A DNA stretch of 64,000 nt from Unio delphinus (lineage: Eukaryota; Mollusca; Bivalvia; Unionida; Unionidae), in the NCBI GenBank assembly GCA_029339505.1, contig JAQISU010000119.1, positions 2,415,001 through 2,479,000 of the forward strand, in the 5' to 3' direction. Position 1 is the first letter of the stretch; the number at the start of each line of letters is the position of its first letter. Below the pieces are notes generated by a model that was not told the DNA's origin, did not search any database, and saw nothing but the letters and a program-made list of their open reading frames with translations. Below, in pieces: positions 45,948-55,360 of the stretch. Made by a program: the position numbers and the translations under genes.

Positions 45948-46132
45948 TAATCACTTTGAAGAAACAACAGAATAATCACTGCGCGAGTTGCAATTGTATA
46001 ATGCGTTGGCAGTATTCGGATAAGGATCCTCGCCAATTCACCGTAGACAGAAAAAATAACAATCTCGGTCATGTCAGAAACAATGTGATGTTGACTTGTC
46101 TTGAGTGCAATAGACGCAACGGTGCTAGTTAA
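45911..46132 (+). CDS. HNH domain in the -1 frame after PolB-helicase, element 2
   Basis: From the A8C run at 45909-45917 the -1 frame stays open to TAA at 46130-46132, encoding EFDIDAELIITLKK, then CASCNC, FTVDRKNNNLGH and CLECN, a Zn-bound HNH-type nuclease fold. No ATG starts this frame, since an upstream stop lies near 45876. The zero frame contains A-AAA-AAC at 45911-45917, a canonical -1 slippery heptamer, 28 bases before its own stop. The same frame relation is seen in element 1. Programmed frameshifting or a loss of one A (mutation or sequencing error) are both possible. Confidence 0.75.
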   Translation, partial: KKQREFDIDAELIITLKKQQNNHCASCNCIMRWQYSDKDPRQFTVDRKNNNLGHVRNNVMLTCLECNRRNGAS

Positions 46133-47069
46133 GACCATGCGGTGGCAATTGAGTATCCTCGGGAATTACCTGTAGTTGTTGTCTAGTAAAACCCCGCTGA
46201 GGGGCAGTTGAATCCAGTTTATAGACTGGAGGTCTACCCGTAGATCGTGTTATACTAGATATCTTGTGTGCAGTAACACTCCAAATAGGATCAGTAGCCC
46301 TTTTTCTGCCACCCTCAAGCTCTCCTGGTTCGTATAAGTTCCTAACAGTGACATTACTATGAAGAATTGGTTCTTTGAAATCTTTTTGTGGTTGTACGGG
46401 TATTGACTTCTTTTTAATCGCGTTGATAGGTTTCATGTTGATTGTTCTAGTAATCTCGTTATTCAGTGCAGTAATCACAGATGGTAATCTTTTAACCCAT
46501 TCACGGGATATTTTTTCTTGGATGAATTCTTTTGCGTATTGATATCCAAATAACCGCTCAGCAATCGTCCGATTAAATCGTTCTACAATGGCCTGATCGC
46601 GATGTAGCGCAGTATGCCCTCGTCGTATGGTGACATTATGATGTTTCATTGTAGATAACACTGCACCCTGAAATTCCTTGCCAGGATCAACCTGCAATAG
46701 ATTTGGCCAGTGCAGAGGACCTCGTCGATAAATCCTTTCAAATGCAGAAGCGACTTCAGTGGCTGATTTTGTTTTTAATGGTTCTGCTTCTTTGTATCGA
46801 CTTGCAATATCAACTACGGTTAAAGCGTATTTGTAACCACGATCATGTGGCAGAAATAATATATCAGCCTGATGAACTTCATTATGAGCGGTCACATCAA
46901 AATGCGATAATTGAATTTGTTTAGGCGGTGGTAGATAAATTTGCCATAGTGCCTGTTTGGATAACCAATTAGCCGCAGTGGTTTTTTTCACTTTTGCAGC
47001 GCTAGCGAGTTTATGGACTGCTGATTTACCCCTCCAGTATCCTCTTGGGGAACAATAAATTGATTCCAT
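46125..47069 (-). CDS. Retroviral-type (DDE) integrase, element 2
   Basis: 314 residues from the ATG at 47069 (MESIYCSPRGYWRGK); an in-frame ATG at 47087 would add six residues but overlaps the PLA2 gene. An N-terminal helical DNA-binding part (about 10-50) is followed by the RNase H-like core with Asp69 (HQADILFL), Asp128 (LQVDPGKEF) and Glu163 (AIVERFNRT), a D-D-35-E spacing. A C-terminal beta-barrel-like domain (PIWSVTAHKI, GRPPVYKLD) binds DNA in related integrases. It would insert the element, making the short target duplication seen at its ends. Its stop overlaps the HNH frame end-to-end. Confidence 0.93.
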   Translation of the reverse strand: MESIYCSPRGYWRGKSAVHKLASAAKVKKTTAANWLSKQALWQIYLPPPKQIQLSHFDVTAHNEVHQADILFLPHDRGYKYALTVVDIASRYKEAEPLKTKSATEVASAFERIYRRGPLHWPNLLQVDPGKEFQGAVLSTMKHHNVTIRRGHTALHRDQAIVERFNRTIAERLFGYQYAKEFIQEKISREWVKRLPSVITALNNEITRTINMKPINAIKKKSIPVQPQKDFKEPILHSNVTVRNLYEPGELEGGRKRATDPIWSVTAHKISSITRSTGRPPVYKLDSTAPQRGFTRQQLQVIPEDTQLPPHGLN

Positions 47070-47070
47070 A

Positions 47071-47590
47071 TTAATAATTACCGGCACCTAACATCAATTT
47101 ACTTTTCATAGCCGATTTTATCAAAAATGAAGCCAATTTTTCTTTGAAGGATTTATCAGAAATAGCGTTTAACGCATGAATTAATTTCACATCCGCGAGA
47201 TGTCTGTGTTGCAGATTGCTGCTTTTATAAGCAACATCATGAAGGTGACAGGCCTTATCAATGGCGTTTATTGGTTCTTCACCGGGGTTGGGTTGATTTT
47301 GATTATTGAGTCTGATATCAAGTCTGGTTCCCGGTCCACAGTAGCTATATCCTGGAAGGTGCTTTTCTCCGGGGTACTTTGCCCATGGGTTCCAGGGAGC
47401 TTTGCCAATTTGGCTGCGATATCACCTCCTCGTTTTTTTTAAAATCAGATCTCATAGACACAAATCTAAATTTCTTTGTACCACATTGCACGCATTTACC
47501 AGAAAGCGCTGATCGGTTATTTTTAGTTGTAATCGTCGTCAAGTCATCTATGCCAGTACGCGTTTTACACTTCACACAATATAGATCCAT
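47071..47590 (-). pseudogene. Zn-ribbon plus phospholipase A2-like protein, element 2, frame-disrupted
   Basis: Starts MDLYCVKCKTRTG at 47590, with a second CxxC pair (CVQCGTKK), a Zn ribbon. After an A8C run near 47440 the continuation GGDIAAKLAKLPG lies in the -1 frame. A further one-base loss near 47397, relative to element 1, moves to the frame of the PLA2 domain: YCGPG calcium loop, AIDKACHLHDVAY with the catalytic His-Asp pair, ending MLGAGNY at 47071. The domain is of the parvovirus VP1 kind, thought to open endosomal membranes. The stop is next to the integrase start. Confidence 0.75.
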
Positions 47591-47595
47591 AATTT

Positions 47596-48267
47596 ATGTA
47601 TAGAAATATGGATATAATTGATTTTTCAGCGACTAAAACAAGAGAACCAGTTAAGCATCATGCAGCGCTACCAAACTCTATCCGGATGATTATAATCGGG
47701 CCATCTGGATCCGGTAAAACGCAATTGTTACTCAATTTAATAATGAGATGGATGAAGTGGGATAAGTTGTATTTAATTGCCCCTAGCGTAGAGGATCAAC
47801 GATGTTATGAAGTGCTAAAAGATTTTAACGACAGCGCGGTAGAAAAATCCGGAGAGGGTATTATTGAGTTTATAACCGATATCGATGAAGCACCGAGGAT
47901 TGATGATATTGATGGAGATATTAACAATTTAGTCGTATACGACGATATAATGTTGGATAAACAAAAGAATCCTGCTAGAATATTTTCCCGTGGGCGTCAC
48001 AAAAACACTGACGTGATATATGTCACTCAACGCTACACTCAGGTTCCAAAAGTCATCAGAGATAACTGCAATATTCTTTCTGTATTTAACGGCGTTGATA
48101 CACATACGCTACGAAATATTTGGCAGACATGGTGTTCTGATATGGACTTCAATCAATTTCGAGATTTCTTTAGTCATGCTCAGTCGACTCCGCACGGATT
48201 CGCAACAATAAATTTGCATGATCCTCGGACACGATATCGTATCGGACTTGATCAAATATTCGGTTAA
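47596..48267 (+). CDS. FtsK/A32-type genome-packaging ATPase, element 2
   Basis: 223 residues from 47596, or 219 from the Met at 47608 (MDIIDFSATKTREP), which matches element 1. Walker A is GPSGSGKT (about residue 31-38), the Walker B-like strand is NLVVYDDIML, and the segment IFSRGRHKNTDVIYVTQR carries the sensor position. It is typical of ATPases that pump DNA into double-jelly-roll capsids. The start is 5 bases from the divergent Zn-ribbon start, and the stop is 28 bases before the terminal repeat. Confidence 0.92.
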   Translation: MYRNMDIIDFSATKTREPVKHHAALPNSIRMIIIGPSGSGKTQLLLNLIMRWMKWDKLYLIAPSVEDQRCYEVLKDFNDSAVEKSGEGIIEFITDIDEAPRIDDIDGDINNLVVYDDIMLDKQKNPARIFSRGRHKNTDVIYVTQRYTQVPKVIRDNCNILSVFNGVDTHTLRNIWQTWCSDMDFNQFRDFFSHAQSTPHGFATINLHDPRTRYRIGLDQIFG

Positions 48268-48295
48268 AATCATTTATTATTTTTTGTTAACCTGT

Positions 48296-48559
48296 AGCAG
48301 CAGAGAGGGTGGATGACAACAAGTTGCGACCAAAATTAATTAAAAAATCGTAAAATCTCCGTTTTCATTTTTTTAGTTAAAATGAGATTTCGTAGGGAAG
48401 GCTCGTTAAAATTTCAATCAATTTTTTGTCTGAAAACGTTGTAGGGTTTTCCCCTGAGACATTTTTTTTTGGTTAAAATGAGATCGTAGGAAGGCTCGTT
48501 TTAATGATTCAATCAAAATTTTGTCTGAAAACGTTGTAGGGCTCACCCTCTCTGCTGCT
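48296..48559. repeat. Right terminal inverted repeat of element 2
   Basis: The inner end is AGCAGCAGAGAGGGTGGATG and the outer end CACCCTCTCTGCTGCT. About 90% identical to the reverse complement of 33157-33411, with small indels. Confidence 0.92.
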
Positions 48560-48564
48560 ACATC

Positions 48565-50599
48565 TAACCCATACAAATAGGTAATAATTATTTTAAGAAC
48601 CAGCAGAAGCGACCAGTCAATGAGAAATTACCACAACGTTGTGGTCACATTTTAATATTACTATTAATGGTTTCTGAAAGTTTTCAAGTGATCAAGTGTT
48701 GATCTATAATATGATTTTTTCAATGTATTATTCGTGGATATCTATATAAAGTTATCATTTTCAGTAAACGCAAAATGTTGAGGGAGACCTTTTACCGAAT
48801 GGTATTATTTTATATTGGTAAACTATGGAATTTCAGTAATTTCATTTACTTTATCCATCAGGGGAGTTTCCAGGAAGTCAGTCTTTTAGCAGTCCTGACA
48901 ATTTATGCATTTACAATTTCATTAAGACAGTCATATTTTCTGTATATTAAAAATGAATCTGTTTTGATGACACTATATGCTATTCTGTATATTAAAAACG
49001 AATCTGTTTTGAAGACTCTATATGCTATTCAGTATATTAAAAACGAATCTCTTTGATGACACTATATGGTATTCTGTATATTAAAAGCGAATCTGTTTTG
49101 ATGACACGATATGCTATTCTGTAGTTATTGCATATACGGAAGATATTCTCTGTTTTCGACACAAAAATATATGGCAAACTCTTTCGTACTTTTTCTTGAT
49201 TCAATAAAATCATTAGTTTGCAAATATTAAATTTCCTGTTTGAAACTTTCCTGCTTAAGAAGATTCATCCTGTTCAGATGCTGTTTTACAGAAAAGAATC
49301 TACAATTTCAGCTTATTGCTAAATTTTGTTTGCTGGTGTTGGAGCATTTCAATGGAAGCACGTGTTCATATTATCATATTAGATGCTTTAGTTCCTTCAT
49401 GTCTTATTGACTCCTATATGTCTATCCAATGGTCAAAGCTAAGAATGTTATGTCTACCCGACTTAGGATGACCAAACTGAGAGTTCACTGGCCTATCAAA
49501 TGGATACATTGCATGTTCTACATTGTCTATAAAGAAACCTATTTTTCAGAAAATAGCAAGCTGGCACCATTACTAAATTATCTTTGCTAATATCCCTTTG
49601 AAACAAACATGAAACTGCAGGATGTTTTTCCTGTTTGATAATGAATAATTGTCATTTGTGAACCTGATAAGAAATAAGAGAATGCATAGCTACATGAGGA
49701 TCGCAATGATCAATACCTTCTGATTTATCCACACCATGAGCAAACGTATACGCACCAAAGTACTTCCGAATTATTGTTTTAGCTAAAATAATACATTCTT
49801 GTTTAACCTCATCCCGAAGAACTTTTTTTGCCATAACTCTAGTAACAACACAATCATGGTATAAATCAGGGAATAATTCCATCTCGTAAGGATCAGCCTC
49901 TTGAGCAAATAAGGCATGCCTGTTTAAAATAGATTATCCATAAGCGTACCTCCAGCTATGGCATTTCCCAGCAGTAAATTTTCCCTTCAATGTGCAAAGA
50001 AAACACGTCTTCGATTGTCAATGGCCATGGTCAGTTATACGAACAGCGTTTTCTAAAGTATATATATGTTGTTTATCAATGTACGTCTTGATGTCACTGT
50101 GGGCGAAGTTCATGAACTCTACGACTAACATGCGCTTTGCATAATCTTTATAAACTATCTTTGATACATATCATCTGTGCAGATCGTTGGTATTCTTCAC
50201 AAATATACAACAATACTACACATATTTGCAGGATTTCCTTTTAGAACTTATTATGTTCTCATGTACCAGTACATCAGTAATTGAGGAAAATTACTTTAAA
50301 ATTATAAAGGGACTGGATTCATGGGTATTTATACAAAAGGAGTAATTCTGAACTAAGCTGAGCGAAAGCATACGATTTTTGTGCGTTCTCACAAAGTAAT
50401 TGTGAAATAGAGTGAAAGAACAACTTAGAACAGTAACCTAATTTTCCATTATTTCAGTGTGTTATTGCAAATAATGTGGTGTCCATTGTCGTCACAATAG
50501 TTGAAACATCATCTCGGTGTAAATATACGTCGGTCATCGGTGACTAAATATATTAAAACAACGAATGTATTGCAATCATGCATCGACTATCACTAAAAA

Positions 50600-50647
<48 letters not shown>

Positions 50648-51209
50648 TTGATATCCTGTTTATGTCTATTCCTACATCTATACTACACTATCAAGCTCTG
50701 CAGCGATGGCAAAGGGATTAAAACTGCAGGTGAAAGATGTCACTAAAAGCCGCAATCTCAATCCAACATGTGGACGACTTAGACCTTTGGTTGCCTGGTG
50801 TTGATCCAGAGACGGCACTATCACCGGGTAACAACCTGAGTGACCAAACATCCTTTTCGAGGGAGAGCACTGCTTTATCCTCATTCTCATCGCACCTCCA
50901 ACCCCCTAATTAGCCTGCCGCAGCTCCAGATCAAAAACATAACTGCAGATATCAATGTAGATTTAAAAGACAGTCTGCAGTCTATACATGAAGAACCTAA
51001 TTTTCCGCTACATCTACCTCAGGAAGATATGTAGAATCATAAAACGGCTGTCATTATTCAAACGTCAGAATAAATCCTTGGATTCGCCACTAACGAACAC
51101 AAATACTGATTTGATAAAAATAACCAAGAACTGCTTGCCATCAATCAAAGCTCACTCAACCATCCTGTTCACAGACGAAAGCAGAGCTTCCGCTTTATCT
51201 GCAGTTCCC
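48565..51209. other. Host spacer with small repeats
   Basis: A 45-bp tandem repeat of about four copies lies at 48940-49125 (CTGTATATTAAAAACGAATC shared). An (AT)n run is at 50598-50645. A minus-strand frame at 49652-49882, extending to about 49915, has protein-like content (YHDCVVTRVMAKKVLRDEV, HCDPHVAMHSL) but I do not recognise it. Nothing else is supported. Confidence 0.5.
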
Positions 51210-52100
51210 TAAAGTGCAGGCTTTATACATCTAGTTCTGATACTGAAGTTATCCAAACAAGATTATAATCAGACCTTATTAGAGTTCAAAACTGGGCACA
51301 ACAAAATAGGATGGTAATTAATGAAGGTAAACAAAAATGTATGATTCTGGCGACGACACAAAAGATACAGAAGTTAGGGAACCCTACACTATATCTTGCG
51401 ATAAATAATCGTCCAATAGAAAATGTCAAACATGAAAGGCTTGTAGGTGTGTCCATAGATAATAATTTATTTATTTTGGAATGACCATATTGATAAGCTT
51501 TGTAAAACACTGTCATCAAAAATTGCCCTTCTCAGCAGAATCAAGAAATATTTACCTACGGCAACTTGCAATTTATACTACAAGTTATATGTTATTCCAA
51601 CAATGGATTACTGTTCTAATGTATGAGGAAACTGCTAAACTTGAGCTTGACATAATTTATAAACTCCAGAAACGAGCAGAACATGTAATTTTAGATACAT
51701 TTGTTGATCATCCTCAACAGCATTATTTACAGAACTCAAATAGTTCACAATATATGACAGGATAGATTTTCATAATGCAGTTATTTTATATAAATGTCTA
51801 CATGGAACTGCACCAGAGTATCTTCAGGACTTTTTCCGACATTTTTCAACACAATACCAGTTGAGATCAATATCACATGGAAACCTTCTAGTACCCAAAC
51901 CAAGAACGGAGCTATTCAAAAAGAGTTTTCAATACTCTGGTACAGTTCTGTGGAATAAGCGACCACTACATGTAAAATCGGCTCAAAATATTCGAGTATT
52001 GAACAAAAGATATCATGAACATGCATGTGTTTCTAATAGATAATGGAATTTAGTATTTTAATACAAAACATGTTAATATAAGCACTAATTATTGCCATCT
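51210..52100 (+). mobile_element. LINE reverse transcriptase 3' fragment
   Basis: In pieces over two or three frames: CRLYTSSSDTEVIQTRL just after the expected active-site block, WAQQNRMVINEGKQKCMIL, a segment with LVGVSIDNNL and HIDKLCKTLSSKIALL, then YLQDFFRHFS and SFQYSGTVLWNKRP near the end. This order is that of the C-terminal half of jockey/CR1-like LINE reverse transcriptases. Stops and frameshifts make it dead. The 3' untranslated part matches the antisense copy at 5316-5880. Confidence 0.75.
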
Positions 52101-52226
52101 GTCACAAGATAGACCGAGTCGGGACTGCATTAGTGAAGACACGGAACACAACTGCGTTAATAAGATGTTTATTTTATAAACGCAATTATAAAAATCAACT
52201 CTGACACCAATATTTTACAAACTATA
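52101..52226. other. Host flank of element 3
   Basis: No gene is seen. The last bases before element 3 are ACTATA, a candidate target duplication that cannot be tested because the right end is outside the window. Confidence 0.4.
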
Positions 52227-52482
52227 AGCAGCAGAAGGGGCGAATCAGACAACATTTTTAGACAAGTTTTCACTGAAATCACGCTTAAAATCAATGAAAC
52301 CAATGACATCAGACCCAAAAGTCAATGACATCAGGTCCCAAATATGTGTGTGAATCATGGATTAGGTCCAAAAAAAAATTATGAAAAAATCAATGAAATT
52401 AATGAAATCAAAAACTTTTCAACTATTACATTTTTTGGGAAAAGGGACTACAACATCGTTGTCACTCACCCTCTCTGCTGCT
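52227..52482. repeat. Left terminal inverted repeat of element 3
   Basis: The outer end is AGCAGCAGAAGGGGCGAATC and the inner end ACCCTCTCTGCTGCT. The interior differs from elements 1 and 2 and has short repeats (ATCAATGAAA and AATGACATCAG). The first bases GGGGCGAATC match element 1, and the inner end matches element 2. Confidence 0.8.
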
Positions 52483-52560
52483 ATGGGTTAACCGAATATT
52501 TGATCCAGTCCGATACGATATCGTGTTCGAGGGTCATGTAAATCACTACGACGAAAATCA

Positions 52561-53928
52561 CTACGATTTCACAAACAGACTAATTTGTAAAACCTCCTCT
52601 TGTAAATCAATCAGATTATTAGACTGATCTGTGAGTTTGAAATTAATTTTGGTTAATGAATTATTATGACATCGCATATAGACTGGATTCACCGGGGACT
52701 CAATTATTAAAAACCCTGGAGGAGCTGTTGGTGCAAATGAATACAAAATATATCCTTGCTGAGCTTGATTTGATCGTTCTAAATTTATTTGATAGATTCC
52801 TTCGATCACATCACATACTAAATTGAGCGCAATCACCGTTGAAATATTCACATTGAACGGAGCAATATGCCTGCCACCACCATCTGGGTCATTATTATGG
52901 GTCAGGATTTTTATTTCCGGTGATGTTGCTTTTTTCCACGTATCATGAATTATTTTAAAATCAATATCGATGGCATCACTGAGAGATTTTTGTAGTTCTG
53001 GTACGTTATATCCTGGTAGTTTGACTGTGGGTATATCCTTGACGGGGATGCCCTTGCCTCCTGCAAAAATTGTTCTTGTTGTAGGATTACTGTCACCTAA
53101 TATCTCTTGAATAATTTGTGAATTAAATGTTTCCATGTCATTGATGATTTTGTTACATGTTTTTACGACACTGATAAATTCATCTCGGGTAAGAGAGCCG
53201 GATTTAAGGGGTATTAACAACAGTGAAAAATCATTATTCATTGCTGTGAAATTTTCAGCGATTTTAAGTTCGTTAACAAAAAGATATTTCCCTCCCTTAT
53301 CTATAGTGCCAAGAGCAAAAAAGATGCTAGCAATACTGTAATCTCTATAACTCTTTACTGGATTATCAGATTTTATCCTGTCTGTGATATAATCGGTTTT
53401 TTGAGGTTCTGGTAAATCAACGGTTTCCCCCTTTGGTGGTAATTCAGGCCATCCTAGTACGGTTCTTATTGAGCTTTGATAGATATCTACGACGTATTCT
53501 TCTGAGTTTATTTCAATGGCAGATGATAGTGTTGGTTCATGAACTGTTATAGCGATTTTTGACTCTACTCCAGTAATCGATTTTATTCTACGCGCGAATT
53601 CATTATTGATTTGTTCAATTTGATATGATCCGGTTGGTATGGAAACAACGTTCCAGTCTGGGGTACCGTCGGGTTTATTCTTATTTGCAAATACCAGTGA
53701 ATTATTCGGTTGTTGACCACCAAATGGTTTTGACCTAATATTTGGCCAACTGTGGTATACTCGTAATTTTGCTAGCGCTATCTCCTTCACTGGGACCGGA
53801 GAGGGGAAATTCACACTGAATTCTGGATTCGTTGAGGTTATTGAGATCATGCTTGTTTGTACTGGATTTGTGTTCTCCACTATTTGTTGAAGTAATTCCA
53901 TCTGTTTTGTCATTGTTATTATATTCAT
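52561..53928 (-). CDS. Penton-like/minor structural protein, element 3
   Basis: Up to 455 residues. Of the early Met codons, that of MTKQMELLQQIVENTN fits the other copies. N-terminal half: VNFPSPVPVKEIALAKLRVYHSW, TGSYQIEQINNEFARRIKSI and SSIRTVLGWPE, a beta-rich module. Helical middle: MNNDFSLLLIPLKSG to about residue 340. C-terminal module of 100 residues from APFNVNISTVIALNLVCDVI through PPGFLIIESPVNPVY to ISLFVKS, probably another beta domain. This intact copy defines the pseudogenes of elements 0-2. A penton or vertex role is inferred. Its 5' end overlaps the membrane-protein gene by 194 bases. Confidence 0.7.
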   Translation of the reverse strand: MNIITMTKQMELLQQIVENTNPVQTSMISITSTNPEFSVNFPSPVPVKEIALAKLRVYHSWPNIRSKPFGGQQPNNSLVFANKNKPDGTPDWNVVSIPTGSYQIEQINNEFARRIKSITGVESKIAITVHEPTLSSAIEINSEEYVVDIYQSSIRTVLGWPELPPKGETVDLPEPQKTDYITDRIKSDNPVKSYRDYSIASIFFALGTIDKGGKYLFVNELKIAENFTAMNNDFSLLLIPLKSGSLTRDEFISVVKTCNKIINDMETFNSQIIQEILGDSNPTTRTIFAGGKGIPVKDIPTVKLPGYNVPELQKSLSDAIDIDFKIIHDTWKKATSPEIKILTHNNDPDGGGRHIAPFNVNISTVIALNLVCDVIEGIYQINLERSNQAQQGYILYSFAPTAPPGFLIIESPVNPVYMRCHNNSLTKINFKLTDQSNNLIDLQEEVLQISLFVKS

Positions 53929-54379
53929 GATGTATTTCTAATTTTGACATCGCAGAATCATATATATCTACCATCGCTGAAAACTCACTCTCTGATATAA
54001 TTGTATCATCGAGCGATGACGATATCAATGATGATAATTGCGAGTATGCAGTAGACACAACATGAAATTGAATTATGTAGTCTTGTAGTTTCCGTTGGCT
54101 GCATGAGGATATTTTTTTTGTGATTATTGAAATAATTTCAGCGATTGTTGTTGCCGCAGAAATGCAAATTGGAACAGCTATCGGGGCCATCATTGTCACT
54201 GAAGACAGTATAATACCAGCTCCGGTGATTACACCACTCACAGCGTACACAGTAACATCAATTGCGGTAATTCTCCTGCGATATTTTTTAATTTTCAATT
54301 CATACTCCTCAGACAAGGTTTTGAGTCTAGTTTGATACTCTCTGACCTGATCATAGCGATATTGCGATGATGAAATCAT
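53735..54379 (-). CDS. Two-pass membrane protein, element 3
   Basis: 214 residues. An N-terminal charged helix (SSSQYRYDQVREYQTRLKTL) and a basic KYRRRI patch precede a hydrophobic region of about 55 residues (about 45-95: VSGVITGAGIILSSVTM, then PIAVPICISAATTIAEIISI). A hydrophilic region rich in Ser and Asn follows, and the last 60 codons overlap the penton-like gene in another frame. The overlap is kept in elements 1 and 2. I do not recognise the family. A virion membrane-interacting protein is one possibility. The leader carries ACGCTAGCGT at 54393-54402. Confidence 0.6.
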   Translation of the reverse strand: MISSSQYRYDQVREYQTRLKTLSEEYELKIKKYRRRITAIDVTVYAVSGVITGAGIILSSVTMMAPIAVPICISAATTIAEIISIITKKISSCSQRKLQDYIIQFHVVSTAYSQLSSLISSSLDDTIISESEFSAMVDIYDSAMSKLEIHHEYNNNDKTDGITSTNSGEHKSSTNKHDLNNLNESRIQCEFPLSGPSEGDSASKITSIPQLAKY

Positions 54380-54408
54380 TTTTATTTTAAATACGCTAGC
54401 GTTTTCAA

Positions 54409-55359
54409 TTACGATTTACTTAAATTCGTTACGAATTCCACATACCACGTTGTTGAGACCCTAACCAAATGAGTATCAGTAGATGCGATTGTGAACTTTT
54501 CAGTTGTATTCTTGTCGATGATCGTTGAAATCGTATTATTGAACCCGGATGAACTGGACGATGAAATCTTAAATTGAGACGATGGTGTTACTAGTGTTAA
54601 TCGATAAATACCCTTAACGGTTGCAGTGATATCTAATGTGTTGTTTGTAGGTGTCCACTCAAATGATCCATGTTGGATTGTGTATACTAAGTTGTTGGTT
54701 TTCTCATGAGGAATTTTTGTTTTTTCAATGGCTGTTATCATCCTCGTTGCATCCCCCCTGATGCCTTCGATGAAAGTTTTCGTCTCATCAATGGATTTTT
54801 TAATATCAGGGAGTTTTAGTTCAATTTTATCTAACGGGGTTCCAATAAATTTATCAATGATATTTCTACGAAATGATATAAACTGTTTTATGTGTTCTTC
54901 AATTCTAGATTCAAGTGTTGCTAGTACAACCACAGAATTGTTTAACTCGTCGTTGAGAGTTTTTAATCGATCTGTAATCGTCGAAACGAGTACACCTGGT
55001 TTGAGTTTACCCTGATCGGAAAATAACGCAACGGTGTTCTCGATTGCATTTTGTTGTTTAACTAAAATATCATCCAGAGAGATATTACTGGTTTTCAATT
55101 TACCCTGATCGGAAAATAGCGCAACTGTGTTCTCGATTGCGTTTCGTTGTTTAACTAAAATATCATCCAGAGAAATATTACTAGATTTCAATTTACCCTG
55201 GCGATCTTGAAATACAACTATTTCATTGGGTTCAACACTTTCTAAATTCAACGTCTCAGCTATTTCATCTTTAATTTTTTTTGTTATATCCTTGATAGAA
55301 TCAGGGGTTGCAGTGTCATCGGGTTTGGGTTTCAAAGATCTCTCCCAAATATCAATCAT
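54409..55359 (-). CDS. Fibre-like protein, element 3
   Basis: 316 residues, the same design as element 2 but with two main 31-residue shaft repeats (SNISLDDILVKQQNAIENTV and ALFSDQGKLK). Coiled coil (about 125-215) and a C-terminal beta-rich domain from YTIQHGSFEWTP to WYVEFVTNLSKS. It starts MIDIWERSLKPKPDD one base after the protease stop codon. An attachment role is inferred. Confidence 0.7.
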   Translation of the reverse strand: MIDIWERSLKPKPDDTATPDSIKDITKKIKDEIAETLNLESVEPNEIVVFQDRQGKLKSSNISLDDILVKQRNAIENTVALFSDQGKLKTSNISLDDILVKQQNAIENTVALFSDQGKLKPGVLVSTITDRLKTLNDELNNSVVVLATLESRIEEHIKQFISFRRNIIDKFIGTPLDKIELKLPDIKKSIDETKTFIEGIRGDATRMITAIEKTKIPHEKTNNLVYTIQHGSFEWTPTNNTLDITATVKGIYRLTLVTPSSQFKISSSSSSGFNNTISTIIDKNTTEKFTIASTDTHLVRVSTTWYVEFVTNLSKS

Positions 55360-55360
55360 G

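Larger units (their letters stand above)
33152..48564. mobile_element. Maverick/Polinton element 2 (15.4 kb) with target duplication
   Basis: The element proper is 33157-48559. It is flanked by ACATC at 33152-33156 and again at 48560-48564, a 5-bp target duplication, shorter than the 6 bp usual for Polintons. Inverted repeats of about 260 bases close both ends. Major capsid, fibre-like protein, small basic protein, HNH, PolB-helicase, integrase and ATPase frames are open. Penton-like, membrane, protease, hydrophobic virion, capsid-associated and PLA2 genes are broken. It lies downstream of the receptor gene. Confidence 0.93.

Noticed and set aside
49652..49915. Minus-strand protein-like frame as a host exon
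   Set aside because: The content looks protein-like, but no start, consistent splice sites or recognisable domain were found. It is mentioned only in the spacer entry.
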